The notes under the pieces: model-generated
What the model saw: the letters and a program-made list of their open reading frames with translations, nothing else
Told to the model about the DNA's origin: nothing
Databases searched by the model: none
Shown: piece by piece, positions 33,501 through 43,700 of the stretch
How the letters are laid out: each line of letters opens with the position of its first letter
Position numbering within the stretch: position 1 is the first letter of the stretch
Made by a program: the position numbers and the translations under genes
Assembly (NCBI GenBank): GCA_907165065.1
Contig: OU015542.1
Coordinates: 1,825,001-1,889,000, forward strand
Direction of reading: 5' to 3'
Length of the DNA stretch: 64,000 nucleotides
Source: Caprimulgus europaeus
Lineage: Eukaryota; Chordata; Aves; Caprimulgiformes; Caprimulgidae

Positions 33501-36500
33501 CTCTGCTCTATGTAAAGAAAACACCAAAAGCACCCAGCTCCTTGTAATTGCCTGGGCACCCATCAGCACCCACAGGGATATCCTGAGAGATCATCTGAAA
33601 CACGGGGAGCGGGGCTACGCCGAGGGCAGAATTGCACAAGTCAGTTACAACAGTATAAAACTGCTTCAGTGTTCACTAGAAAAAACCTATTTAAGGTTTC
33701 AATTACATTATTCAAAGTATTTTTCATGTCCCCCAGCCAATACATTGAAAAATGGGTGTTTAGGTAGAGACATGAGGACAGGATCAGCAGGAGCAGGCAA
33801 AGCTTTGCCATCACCAAACCAGCCCGGTTACAGCTACTCCCAGTGCTCAACTCGCCCCTTCCCCGGAGCTCCTCTGCAGGTCCAGGCTGTCCCCAAAGGA
33901 CCGAGCGCTGCTGCCCCTCGCCTGGCTCCACCCTGAGCAGCTCCTCAGCTGTGGCTGGATCAGCACAGAGCTGCTGGCACTGCGGATCTCCCAGCCAAAG
34001 GGCTACCCCAGCCCCGTGCCACGGACCAGCTGCTCAAACTTCAGGTACCAGTCAACTTAGGGGAGACCTTCTGGTGGCCTCCCAGTACCTGAAGGGGCCC
34101 CAGGAAGGCTGGGGAGGGACTTTGGCCAAGGGCAGGGAGTGACAGAACAAGGGGTGATGGCTTGAAAGTGGACAAAAGTAGATTGAGATGAGATATGAGG
34201 AAGAAATTCTTGGCTGTGAGGGTGGTGAGACCCTGGCCCAGGTTGGCCAGAGAAGCTGTGGCTGCTCCTCCCTGGAAGTGTTCTCGGCCAGGTTGGATGA
34301 GGCTTTGAGCAACCTGGTCTGGTGGAAGGTGTCCCTGCTGCTGGCAGGGGGGTGGGACTGGATGAGCTTTAAGGTCCCTTCCAACCCCAACCACGCTGCA
34401 ATTCTATGAACTTCCCACAGCTTTGTGTGACCAGCAGTTTGCTTGAGGATAAAACTCTACAGTTACAGCTCCACAAGTGACAAGAAGCCAACTTAATGTC
34501 CAGATTCTCAAAAAGATTTACCGATTCCTGTGGGAGCCTGGAACTTAAAATGCCTTTTGGGGTCTAAGGCCGTGTTACTTGTGAGCCAGCCTCCCTAAAC
34601 TCAAGCTACAGAGTTAACCAGGAGTAGAAAAGCCTTGACCAAGCTGAGTGTGTGACTGCTGGTGCAGCTCACTGCAGCAAGAGGCAGGAAACTCTGCAGA
34701 GCCCCCAGGGCCATCTGCCTACAGCCGAGTTTGGCTGCTGAGCTGTTTGAGTCTCTCACTAGAGGATGTTGTTGAAACCTCCTGTCCTCACACTTGGCGC
34801 TCTGTGACACTTGTCCTTCCACAAACCTGCACGCTTGGTCCCAGTTCTTACAAACTGTTCTGTCTCCAAATCCTCATCCCAAATCAGAAGCTATCACCAC
34901 CTTCATTTCAGCTGACCCCAATGCCCAGACTCACCCTGCACTCTGGTAACATCAACACTTGTGACCAAGGGCTTCTGACCCAGGGGCAGGAGCGAGCGCT
35001 GACGCGGCCCCGCCTGCCTCGGGCTGGCACAGGACGGTGCTGGCTCAGCCAAGCTGTTGCCACAACAAGAATTAACCCAGTAAAAGCTGCTCAGTAGTGC
35101 TCCAACGTGACAATGGGGTGGGTTTTATCTCTGTAACACAGACATACACTCAGGTGGCAGGATTTTCCCTTCAAAAACCTCTCTGGAGAGCTGGGGGGAA
35201 ATTAAAACCACACCACTTTTTGAGGACAAAAGTTTAGTTTTGAAAACATACTTGGAGCATGGACACAAATGTGCTTTTAGCCACTTGCATTCTAGGGATT
35301 AAAAATAAGCATGGGTTAATTAATCTCTTAAAGATCACCATCATTTTGTAGTCTAGCCAACTCAGAGTATTAATAGTTTAGCAACAATACCTCCATGAAA
35401 AAAATCTATTCCCTCCTCCTCCTCCTCCTTTGTCCAACTGCTGCAATCTCACAAATGGCAATTTCCTCCCCCCTTTTTTTTTAAAAAAAAGGTTTTTCTC
35501 TCCTGCAGAGCTGAGTAAAACAGCAGTGGTGCCACACACACCAAGAATTCGGCTTTTATAACCCCCCTGACATCAGCTCCCCTCGGCTGGGATGCACTAA
35601 CAAAGCAGGGCACTGCTGAGGCTCCGTGGTGTTTGGGTTGTTTGCTCCGAGGAAGCAGTTTGTGCTGCGTGGGAAGCTACAAGACAGCTTCTAATGACAG
35701 ATTTTGATGTTGCTGCTCAGCCTTTTTGGTGGCTGGCAGAGCCCAGTGTGTTCTACCAGAAGACATGTGACTCAAGAGCAACTATAAAAGCATCCTGTGT
35801 CTTTACCTGGGTGGTCTGTGCATATCCTTGAGCTGGCTGAGGTGCATAGGCGCTGTAGCTGCAAAAGGAATTTCAAAGACATTTATAACACATCTTTTTC
35901 TATTTCTGACTTGTGCAAAACATGTATTACAAGGCAACTTTCACAGATCCAAATGATTTCTGCTGAAATACTATGGCAATACAAAATCTGAAAGCTTAAA
36001 GGAAAACCAGAGGGTTTACAAACATCACTGAAGACTAAACCACACTTATTATTATATACTACATATTATATACTACATATTATATTATATACTATATTAT
36101 ATTACATCTTTTTAAAAGAAAGAGGATAAAACCACAATGCTACTTACCCCTGCTGGGCTGCAGCTTGGCTATAGGTACTATAATCTACAAGAAAAGACAA
36201 AAAAAAAAGGAGAAAAAAAAAAGGTTGATAAAGGCTTAGCAAAATTAACAGTGTAAGAGCAGAGGGGCTGGAATTTCCTCCTGCAGCTTGGAAGAGCTGC
36301 TAGAAACCACTGGAAATCCCCTTTCAAAAGAGTGTAAGGTAAAAAAAAAAGTGCACTTTTTCAGTCTTTCTGAAGGAAACAAAACCTCTCTTCCCTCCAT
36401 TGTTCCTGCTGTTTGTAACAGCAACTTTGATCTCCAATGTCCCTGCTTTAATTTAACTGCCACCTTGGATGACACCCAAGGGGGCTGGCAAGAGGATGTT

Positions 36501-39077
36501 TTGTTTTGGAACAAAAGAAACACTGGGGTTGACACTTCCAGCCCCCTCCACTCCGGTTTCAAAGGGCCAGGTTACAAGTTTTTGGGTCTAGAGAAACCAC
36601 CACACTTCACTCTATTTCAGTTCAAGGACACAAATGGTTGGGAAGTTCTAACACTTGTTCCCTAGCAGGGTTGCAGAGGGGCAGCTGGCAGCAACTCCTT
36701 CCCCTGAAGCTCTGATCCAGGCCAATATCCTGAGTTAGAGGAGAATGGAAATCCTGGAAAAATCCAAGCAGAAGAATCTGTGCTGAACTGGTTTGCTGGC
36801 GGGAAGGGAAAACGCGACCGCACGGCAATTACAGAGCTCAACTGGAGATGATTGCAGCTCCTCAACCTGTGCCCGCCCTCAAAGTCACCAAGAACTCCAG
36901 CTCCCATCCAAATCCGGGACAAATCTGTCACTCAGATTCCAGACAGGAAGATTCCAGCTCTCCCAGGACCACAAAGGTCCCGAGGACAGAGATCAGGGAT
37001 GAGTTCAGACCTCGCTGGCACCTCCCCCTGGGGCCGTGGCACCCAGGTGAGCTGCAGGCAGGAGCGGGAGGTAACAAGAGCTTTTCTCAGGGAAGAAGTT
37101 CTGTGCAGAAGAGGTTCTGATGTTTTTATTGTGATCACACCTCGGGGTACACTGATCTGGGTTAGAAAGCTGAAAATCACGAATTTGAGGAACCCAGCTG
37201 ATGATTTCCTGCAGCCTCCAGTCACCCCCAGAGGGTCAGGACTGCTTTAACGCCTTCATCACGCTGCTGGCAACTGAAAGTCACAGAGCACCAGGAATCA
37301 TTTTGAAAATACCCTTTTTAACCTCCTATTTCTTGAGGTTTCACCCTGATAAAGCTTTCCTCTCCTCCTCCTCACCCCTCTATAAGCACCCTTGTCCCCC
37401 TCTGCACTTCCCTTGGCTGATGCTGGAGCTCAGGCCGTGCCGGCAGACAAGGAAAGGAAGTGCTGTGACCCTGGTAAGTGATTTTTGATGGATATTAATG
37501 ACTTGGAATTACTTTACTTGGAGCAGGAATCGCTCTGAGTAAACAAGGAAAATGATGAAAACACTGCTCACACTCCACAGACGCTGAACCCCTCAGTACC
37601 CAGAGGCTGCCGCGCTCGGCAGACACGGCGCGGGCTGGGCAGCTGCCCTGGCACCGCTGCTCTCCTCACAGCTCCTCCTGTCCCACACTGACAAACCCAC
37701 TCTGGTAAATTCTGGGGCACTGCTCTGTTTTTTTATAATTATTATTTTCAGTCCCTCAGCTCTGCTAAATCCTGAGGGTTAAGAACCACTCACATCCATT
37801 CCCCCTCTTCCATCTTCCCTCTCCGTCCTGGCACCACCACACCCCGCTGCCCGCCCTCCTCCACCCCTGCCTCCTCTTTTCCAAGCCTCTTCACCCTCCA
37901 GCCACCAAAACTTTCCCTACTCCTCATTTAATTCTCATTTTCTACATCTCACAGTCCTTCAGGTTGTTAAAAACAAGCCAGGCTGCTGGGCATGGACCTC
38001 CCCAACCTTCTTCCACTTGCTGGTAGATCTCCACCCTCCCAAGGAGCTTCTGGAGCCTGGAGCTCCACAGATGATCTTCAGTTAACCACCCATCACACCC
38101 CCCTCCCCACAGCCCTCCCCCTGCTCACACCCACCCAGACACAACACCTTCCCCCTCTGGAGGTGCTGAATTTGCTATTTGTCTCCGGTAATCTCTTCTT
38201 TTTTAATTTGTTAAGAATTTAATATTAATGCAAAACATGAAAAAAAAAAAAAAGAACTATTCTGGTTCATTTAGTTTAAAGCCTTTATTTCCAGTGGGAA
38301 ATTAATCTTCATCCTCCGACTTCCCGAGGCTCAAGAGCACAACAGCTCAGCCCAAAGCAGCAGCTCCCACGGAAGAACATTTCCATGTATTCCGCGGGAA
38401 AACAGCTGGATTTTTAAACCCTATTTTGACAATTCCATTGCCACGTTTCTTTAGGCTTTGTTTTTGTTTGTTTGGTTTTTAAACCTCTCCCAGGGGATGT
38501 TAATCACACCCCCTCGCCCTCCGCGGCTTGGGATATTTCCCTCTGCGGAGAGGTCCGGCTGTTGGGCCGAATTTTGACATATTCCGTGTCAAATTTGAAC
38601 CCTCGCGTAAAAACCACGTTTCCTTCTATGCCGCTTGACTGGCTTGATTCAAACTAATTATATCTGCAGCAGAAACCGTCCCGAATAACCGCCGGGGAGG
38701 CTGAAGGCAGGGAGGGAACCTTCAGGAACTCACGGAACCCGCTGGGACCCCCAATCGCGCACAGCGCGGTAACGGCTGGCGGGGACGGACAATCCGGGCC
38801 CCGCGGGGCTGTGTGGGGGCCCCGGGAGGCCGCAGCCCAGCGGGAGGGACCCCGGAACGCCAGCGCGGGGAGCCCGGGCCCGCCGCCTCGCCTCGCCCCG
38901 CCGTGCCAGGCCCCGAGGCGCTCCCCCCGCTGCCCTCAGCCCCGGCAGCCCCAGCCCCGAGCTCAGCCCGGCCGGCCGGGCGCGGGTGCAGGAGGCCGCT
39001 CTGGCTTCACCCGCTCCCGCCGCGGCGGCCCCGGGCCCAGCCCGACCCCCCCGGCCCCGCTCACCCGTCGACGCCAT
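15561..39077 (-). CDS. EWSR1: RNA-binding protein EWS (complete, 17 coding exons)
   Basis: FET-family RNA-binding protein acting in transcription and splicing in the nucleus. Exons in transcript order: 39077-39065, 36184-36148, 35858-35807, 33242-33119, 27326-27140, 25612-25445, 24677-24463, 23660-23480, 20610-20573, 19983-19951, 19212-19094, 17877-17748, 17361-17239, 17150-16973, 16577-16480, 16066-15787, 15600-15561. All junctions are GT-AG and the sum is 2016 nt, 671 aa (human 656). Domains: the SYGQ-rich low-complexity activation region (about 1-270, e.g. [16 protein letters not shown]); RGG1 (about 300-340); RRM (about 364-450, with YVQGLND and KGEATVSY); RGG2 (about 454-520); the RanBP2 zinc finger (526-550, Cys 530/535/546/549); RGG3 (567-655); and a PY-NLS ending ERRDRPY. 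The start ATGGCGTCGACGG gives MAST, as in mammals. Confidence 0.99.
18575..19016 (+). mobile_element. CR1 LINE 3' fragment in EWSR1 intron 11
   Basis: Sense-strand CR1 wording: 'gttgagcctggagaagagaa', 'ggaagaaattcttt', and the end 'aaggtcccttcccaccc...gattctgtga'. It is inserted antisense to EWSR1 between exons 11 and 12. It is almost the same sequence as the copy at 34.06-34.41 kb, so both belong to one subfamily. Confidence 0.9.
20080..20572. other. EWSR1: EWSR1 intron 9: poly-T/T-rich segment
   Basis: The part of the intron nearest exon 9 is strongly A/T-rich, with long T runs (about 20305-20345 and 20525-20540) on the + strand, i.e. A-rich in the transcript. This contrasts with the GC-rich surroundings. 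No repeat family was recognised. Confidence 0.6.
20611..23479. other. EWSR1: EWSR1 intron 8 (AT-rich, unique sequence)
   Basis: A 2.9-kb intron between the RGG-rich exon 8 and the 38-nt exon 9. It is A/T-rich and largely non-repetitive, unlike the rest of the window, apart from a short CT microsatellite at about 20730-20748. No coding exon or RNA gene could be identified. The low repeat content makes it a candidate conserved non-coding intron. Confidence 0.55.
23905..24182 (+). mobile_element. CR1 LINE 3' end in EWSR1 intron 7
   Basis: Typical CR1 tail: 'gaggaaacagcctcaggttg', 'ggatgtgaggaagaatttct', 'ggttggactccatgatctta', ending in the gattctgtga octamer-type tail. It is antisense to EWSR1. 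It differs from the 18.6/34.1 kb copies, so it is a separate and older insertion. Confidence 0.9.
26105..26180 (+). mobile_element. Short CR1 3'-terminal fragment
   Basis: Only the terminal phrase of CR1 is preserved (ggttggactccatgaccttt, then aaggtcccttccag) in EWSR1 intron 5. This is a heavily 5'-truncated copy. Confidence 0.7.
26818..26992 (+). repeat. GGGGT/GGGAT pentanucleotide array
   Basis: About 35 pentamers alternate between GGGGT and GGGAT in EWSR1 intron 5, 150-320 bases downstream of the exon 5 donor (27139). Every unit has a G run of three or four, so the template strand for EWSR1 transcription could form G-quadruplexes. Confidence 0.95.
28462..28732. repeat. 21-bp minisatellite with higher-order pattern
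   Basis: Thirteen copies of a 21-bp unit (cagtgccctcctgaag plus either cccca or cagca). The two variants follow the order A-C-C-A-C, A-C-C-A-C, A-C-C, so the array has a 105-bp super-unit. One copy has cccgaag. It lies in EWSR1 intron 4. Confidence 0.95.
31495..31867 (+). mobile_element. CR1 LINE 3' end in EWSR1 intron 4
   Basis: Recognisable CR1 tail with 'gacaaggggcaatgggcaca', 'ggttggactggatgatctcc' and the terminal gattctgggattctgtgata. It is antisense to EWSR1 and a different subfamily from the other copies. Confidence 0.9.
34055..34412 (+). mobile_element. CR1 LINE 3' fragment in EWSR1 intron 3
   Basis: Nearly the same sequence as the 18.6-19.0 kb copy over about 330 bases, e.g. 'ggcctcccagtacctgaagg' and 'ggaagtgttctcggccaggt'. 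It has the same orientation (antisense to EWSR1) and terminates in gcaattctatga. Confidence 0.9.
36045..36108. repeat. TATTA/TACTA AT microsatellite
   Basis: Degenerate repeats of tatatactacatat lie in EWSR1 intron 2, about 40 bases downstream of the exon 2 donor. Confidence 0.85.
36185..39064. other. EWSR1: EWSR1 intron 1
   Basis: A 2.9-kb first intron of mixed composition that becomes CpG-rich toward the promoter (from about 38720). No repeat element or additional exon was recognised. Confidence 0.6.
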
Positions 39078-39520
39078 TTTCTCGCCTTCCTCCTCCGCGC
39101 TCCCAACGTCCGGCCGCCGCCGCCCCGCACTGCGCATGCGCCGCCCGGCCCTGCGGGACGTACCACGGCGGTGGTGGGGGGAGACCTGAGAGCGGCCGTG
39201 CACCGGGGACTCACCCCGCGGCACCCCGCTGCCCTTCCGACGGCCTCCGCTCGCTATGAAGAACGGGGAGCGGTTCGCGGTGCGGCGGTCGCCGCTCGGG
39301 AGGGCAGTTTTCCGGCGGTGACGAACGCTCGCCCCCCGCCGGACGGCGAGATGGTACGGCCCGCAGCCGTTAGGGAGCGTCGCGCAAGAACCGTTCGGGG
39401 CGGGAGGTGGAGCGAGGGGCGGGGCCTGCGCTGGCGTGATGTCGTCACCGGCGTGATGTCATCGCCGCGCGCCAACGCGACGGCCGGGCCGTGTGCGGGG
39501 GTAGCTCCTGACGTTACGCA
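38720..39520 (-). promoter_or_regulatory. EWSR1: EWSR1 CpG-island promoter and exon 1
   Basis: CpG-dense sequence surrounds the EWSR1 start codon (ATG at 39077-39075), with GC boxes (ggggcggggcc near 39417-39427) and no TATA box. The 5'UTR probably begins within about 50-100 bases upstream of the ATG. The island extends away from the gene toward the CRE cluster. Confidence 0.75.
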
Positions 39521-39539
39521 CCGGCCAGTGACGCCACGG

Positions 39540-39702
39540 GCTGCACATGACGTCACCAGGTGTCACATGTCACCTGCTGCCAGTGCCGAGCCGGGCGTTG
39601 TGCGGGACCCTGCGTGGCGCCTCGCGTTACCCGCTGCCCACGCGACGTCACAGCGTCAGCGCGATGGAGTGACGTCATGTGTGGCACCGTGTGTGACGTC
39701 AC
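39540..39702. promoter_or_regulatory. Cluster of cAMP-response-element palindromes
   Basis: Three perfect TGACGTCA octamers at 39548-39555, 39670-39677 and 39694-39701, plus CGACGTCA at about 39643-39650. Near-matches (tgatgtca, tgacgtta, tgacgcca) lie at 39437-39540. They are 470-625 bases upstream of the EWSR1 start codon and are candidate CREB/ATF sites. Confidence 0.6.
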
Positions 39703-39819
39703 CCACCGCCCTGCTGGGGCTGCCGTGCCATGTGGCCACGAGTGGGGGTGCGGGGGGCAGCGTGTCCTGCGACACCTGCGTGGCGTGGGGAGTGTCCTGG
39801 AGTGGGGGGGTGTCCCATG

Positions 39820-40150
39820 GGTGGCACCGTGTGGGTGGGTCCCGTGGGTGCTGTGACATGGGTGGGTGTCCCACGGGTGGCACCGTGTGGCTGGGTCCCG
39901 TGGGTGTCCCATGGGTGCTGTGACATGGGTGAATGTCCCACGGGTGGCACCGTGTGGCTGTGTCCCATGGGTGCTGTGACATGGGTGGGTGTCCCACGGG
40001 TGGCACCGTGTGGCTGGGTCCCATGGGTGCTGTGACATGGGTGGGTGTCCCACGGGTGGCACACTGTGGGTGGGTGTCCCGTGGGTGGCACATCACAGCC
40101 AGGTGTCCCGTGGGTGGGTGTCCCATGGGTGGCACATCACAGCCACGTGT
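39820..40150. repeat. Minisatellite between EWSR1 and EMID1
   Basis: About six diverged units built from gggtgctgtgacatgggtgg and tgtcccacgggtggcaccgt. Together with flanking C-rich DNA it fills the gap between the EWSR1 promoter and the EMID1 3' end. Open frames here come from the repeat. Confidence 0.9.
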
Positions 40151-40365
40151 CCCCTGGGACCCCTGTGGGTCACCGCACCCACCTCCCCGTGACCCATCCC
40201 CCCACCACTGGCAGCTCCAGTATCACCCCACGGGGACCCCCCACCACCCACAGCCACCCCCCGCGGGCCCCACCCACGCCCCCCGCAGCACCCACGGGTG
40301 CCCACACCCCCCAGTGTCCCCCTGAGGCGCCAAGGGACCCCACAGCACGCGGCTTCGGGGGGGCA

Positions 40366-40371
40366 TTTAAT
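40366..40371 (-). terminator. EMID1: EMID1 polyadenylation signal (ATTAAA)
   Basis: Reverse complement of tttaat, the first poly(A) hexamer downstream of the EMID1 stop (40783-40785). It implies a UTR of about 400 bases ending near 40345-40355. Confidence 0.65.
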
Positions 40372-40782
40372 CACCTCGGGGGGGTCCCCAAGCAGCGGGA
40401 CAAAGCTCATGCGGTGCTGGGGGGGGGTCCCCACGCGCGGGAGTGGGGGGGGGGTGTCCCCACTGTGCCCCCTCCCCCCGCGTGGGGAGGAGCGAGGCCC
40501 CTCCAGGGCGGCAGCAAAGGGGCGGGGGGGGCGGGTCTAGCACCCCTTTGTCCCCCCAAATTGGGGGGGGTCAAGTAGCAGCAATGGGGGGACAAAGCCT
40601 GGGAGTGGGGGGGGGCTGGTGCCGTGCAAGCAGGACCGGGGGGGGGGGGGGGGGGACACGCGTGGGGGTGACCCCCATCCTGCCCCCCACCCCAGGGTGA
40701 TGCTCCTGCCCGAACCAGCACGGCGGTGGGTGCAGGGTGGGGGGGGGGGTGACAGTGGGCGACCCCCCCACCCCAGGTTGCG

Positions 40783-43700
40783 TCACTGGTTGCCGGGGGG
40801 CCGCCGGGGGGGGGTGACGATGCGGTAGGGGGGGTGGCTGCTGTCACGTTTGTCACGGGGGGGTCCGGGGGGGCCACTGCCCGAGCCGGGCTCTGCTTCT
40901 GTGGGGTGGGGGGGGAAGGAGAGAGGTCAGGTGATGGGGGGGGTCCCCTCCCCCCTCCCCCATAGAAATGGGGGGGTCACTGCTCCCCAGTGTCAAGCCC
41001 CACGGCTCCAGCTGCCCCCAGGGACCCCCATACTGGGCGGGGCTGGGGTGGGGGGAGGGGGGTGACACCCACACCCACAGGAGGACCCTCCCCTTCCCCT
41101 GCCTGGCACCCCTGCCCGGCACCCCAAAAGCTGAGGGGTCCCCATCCCGCCCCCCCCCCCCCCCCAGCAGGAAAGCACAGCTGGAAAGTGCAGGTGGAGG
41201 AAGGGGGGGAAGGAAGGTGGGGGGCACTCGCCACCCCCCCAGCTGGGCACCCTGGCATGATGGGGACCAGGCACCAGGGTCTCCATGGTCCCGGGGGGTC
41301 CATGGTCTCCTCTGGCCCCAGAAGGGCTCCAGGGGCTCCCTTGGTTCAAGAGCAGCTCCCAGGTCTGCCTTGATCCAAGAACTTCTGGGCTCCCTCGGTC
41401 CCAGGAGGCCCAGGGTTTCCCTTGGGCCAAGAGGGTCCCCATGGCTCAAGGGAGACTCCAGGGGCTCCCTTGGTTCAAGAGCAGCTCCCAGGTCTGCCTT
41501 GATCCAAGAACTTCTGGGCTCCCTCGGTCCCAGGAGGCCCAGGGTTTCCCTTGGGCCAAGAGGGTCCCCATGGCTCAAGGGAGACTCCAGGGGCTCCCTG
41601 GACCTTCAAGCTCTCCCTCAGTCCAAGAGAGTCTCCATGGTCTCCCTTGGTTCAAGAGGGGCTCCAGGGGCTCCCTTGATCCTTGGAGAGCTACAAGGTC
41701 TCCCTTGGTCCAAGGAGCTCTAGGGTTTCCCTTGGTCCAAGAGGGTCTCCATGGGTCTCCCTTGGTTTGAGAAGGCCTCCATGGTCTCCTTTGATCCTTG
41801 GAGAGCTACAAGGTCCCCCTTGGTCCAAAAGGTTCTCCATGGTTGTCTCTCTCAATCCAAGAGGGTCTCCATTGTCTCCCTTGGTTCAGGAGGGGCTCCA
41901 GGGGCTCCCTTGGTCCAAGACAGTCTCCCTTGGTTTGAGAGAGTCTCCAGGGGTCCCCTTGATCCTTGGGGGAGCTCCAGAGTTTCCCTTGGCTCAAGAG
42001 GGTCTCCATGGCTCAAGAGGGTCTCCATGGTCATCTCTTTGAATCCAAGAGGGTCTCCATGGTCTCTCTTGGCTCAAGAGGGTCTCCATGGTCCAAGAGG
42101 GTCTCCATGGTCCAAGAGGGTCTCCATGGTCCAAGAGGGTCTCCATGGTCTCCCTTGGCCCTGGGGAGCTCCAGTGCCCTGTTCCCAGGGGCTCCAGCCC
42201 CCCCCAGCTCCATGCCCGCTCCCAGGGGGGCACACCCAGCTCATGGGGGGGGTAGGAGGGGAGGGGGTGCGGTTACCTGGCCAGATGATGGCTTCCAGCA
42301 AGGTGACCCTTCTAGCCAGGACCTCCAGCTGGGCCTGCTGCCGCAGGAGGGGTTGGCAGCTACTGGCCTGGGGGAGAGTGAGAGAGCAGAGCAGAGCGGG
42401 CGTTGGCCCCACAGCGTGGGGGGGCTGGCAGGGGGGCACAGCGTGGCGGGGTGGCAGTGGGGTGACAGTGGATGGCAGAGGACGGCGGGGGTGGCAGAGC
42501 AGGGGTGCAGCCCCGGCAGGAGAGGGGTGCCGCTGCAATGGGTGCCAGGTCTCCCAGGTGGGTCCTCCCTTCCCCACCCCCATCTCAGAGGGGGTGTCCC
42601 CAGGGGGCGTGTGAGGGGCTCCCCCCATCCCCGTGGGTCCAAGGGGGGAGCTGGGGGTCCCTGGTGCTGACCCTGTGACACCCGCAGATGCCTCGATGTC
42701 CCCAGCAGTGTCCCCAGTGGGGATGTGGCTGTCCCCTGTCCAGGTGAGTCCCAGCGAGGTGTCCCCTCTGCCACCCCCCAGCATGTCACAGGGAGGGGGG
42801 AGACGTCCCCAGCCTGCCCAGGGGGCCACCAGCTTGTCCCCAAGACAGAGACTGGCCCAGGTGTCCCCACCCCAGGTGGGGGGTCCCTGGGGTGCTCAGC
42901 CGTGGGTGCAGGCAGGGGGGATGACCCAGTGACCCTCACCCTATGAGTGTCCCCCAGTGCTGGCCATGATGCCATAGCATGGGCGATGATGTCATGCATG
43001 GCTGATGACATCACACCACAGCCCAGGAGGGGAGGGGAGGGGGGGTGCCCAGGGACCCCTCCCCACAGCTCCATGACCTCAGTGAGCCAAAGGCCACCGT
43101 GACATCATGGGGTGACCCCAGGTGGTGACCTGCTGGTTGGTGTGGGGGTCACCTCATGGAGCAGGGGGGGGTCACCCTGGGGGTCCCTGTGTCCCCCTCC
43201 CCCCCAGCCTGGGGGCTGCCCCCCCCTACTCACCGTAGAGCCCAATCATTGTTTCCAAGATTAAAACCCTCTCTGCTAAGATCTTCAGCGCCTCGCGGAG
43301 CTGGTGCAGCCCCTCCCCCTGGGGACAAGAGGGGATGGGGGGGTCAGGGGGGCCAGCACCCCCCCATGGCCCTGGGTCACCTCCCCTGGCGGGGGGACAT
43401 GGAGGGGACGTGGGTACCCCCCACCTCCCAGCACCCCCTGACTCACTGTGACACTGGGGGAAGGAGGGGGGGTACCCCTGGGGTTGGGGGGGGTGGGGGG
43501 TTACCACCCCCCAGCTCTGCTCCTGGCGGGGGTGGGGGTCTGACCTGCCCTGTGCCCCACTGTGCTGGAGGGGGCTGGTTCTGTCCCCCAGGTGCAGCAG
43601 GGAGGGGGGGTGAAGGTGGGGGACAGTGTGTGACCCCCACCATGGGAGGGGGCAGGGGTGGTACCCCCCCCCGGCTCCAGCATTTGGGGTGAGGATGGAA

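Noticed and set aside
42277-42367. Treating the alternative EMID1 helix exon as a normal exon following exon 14
   Set aside because: Exon 14 ends in phase 1, and reading on into this segment gives TAG within three codons. It is compatible only as a replacement for exon 14.
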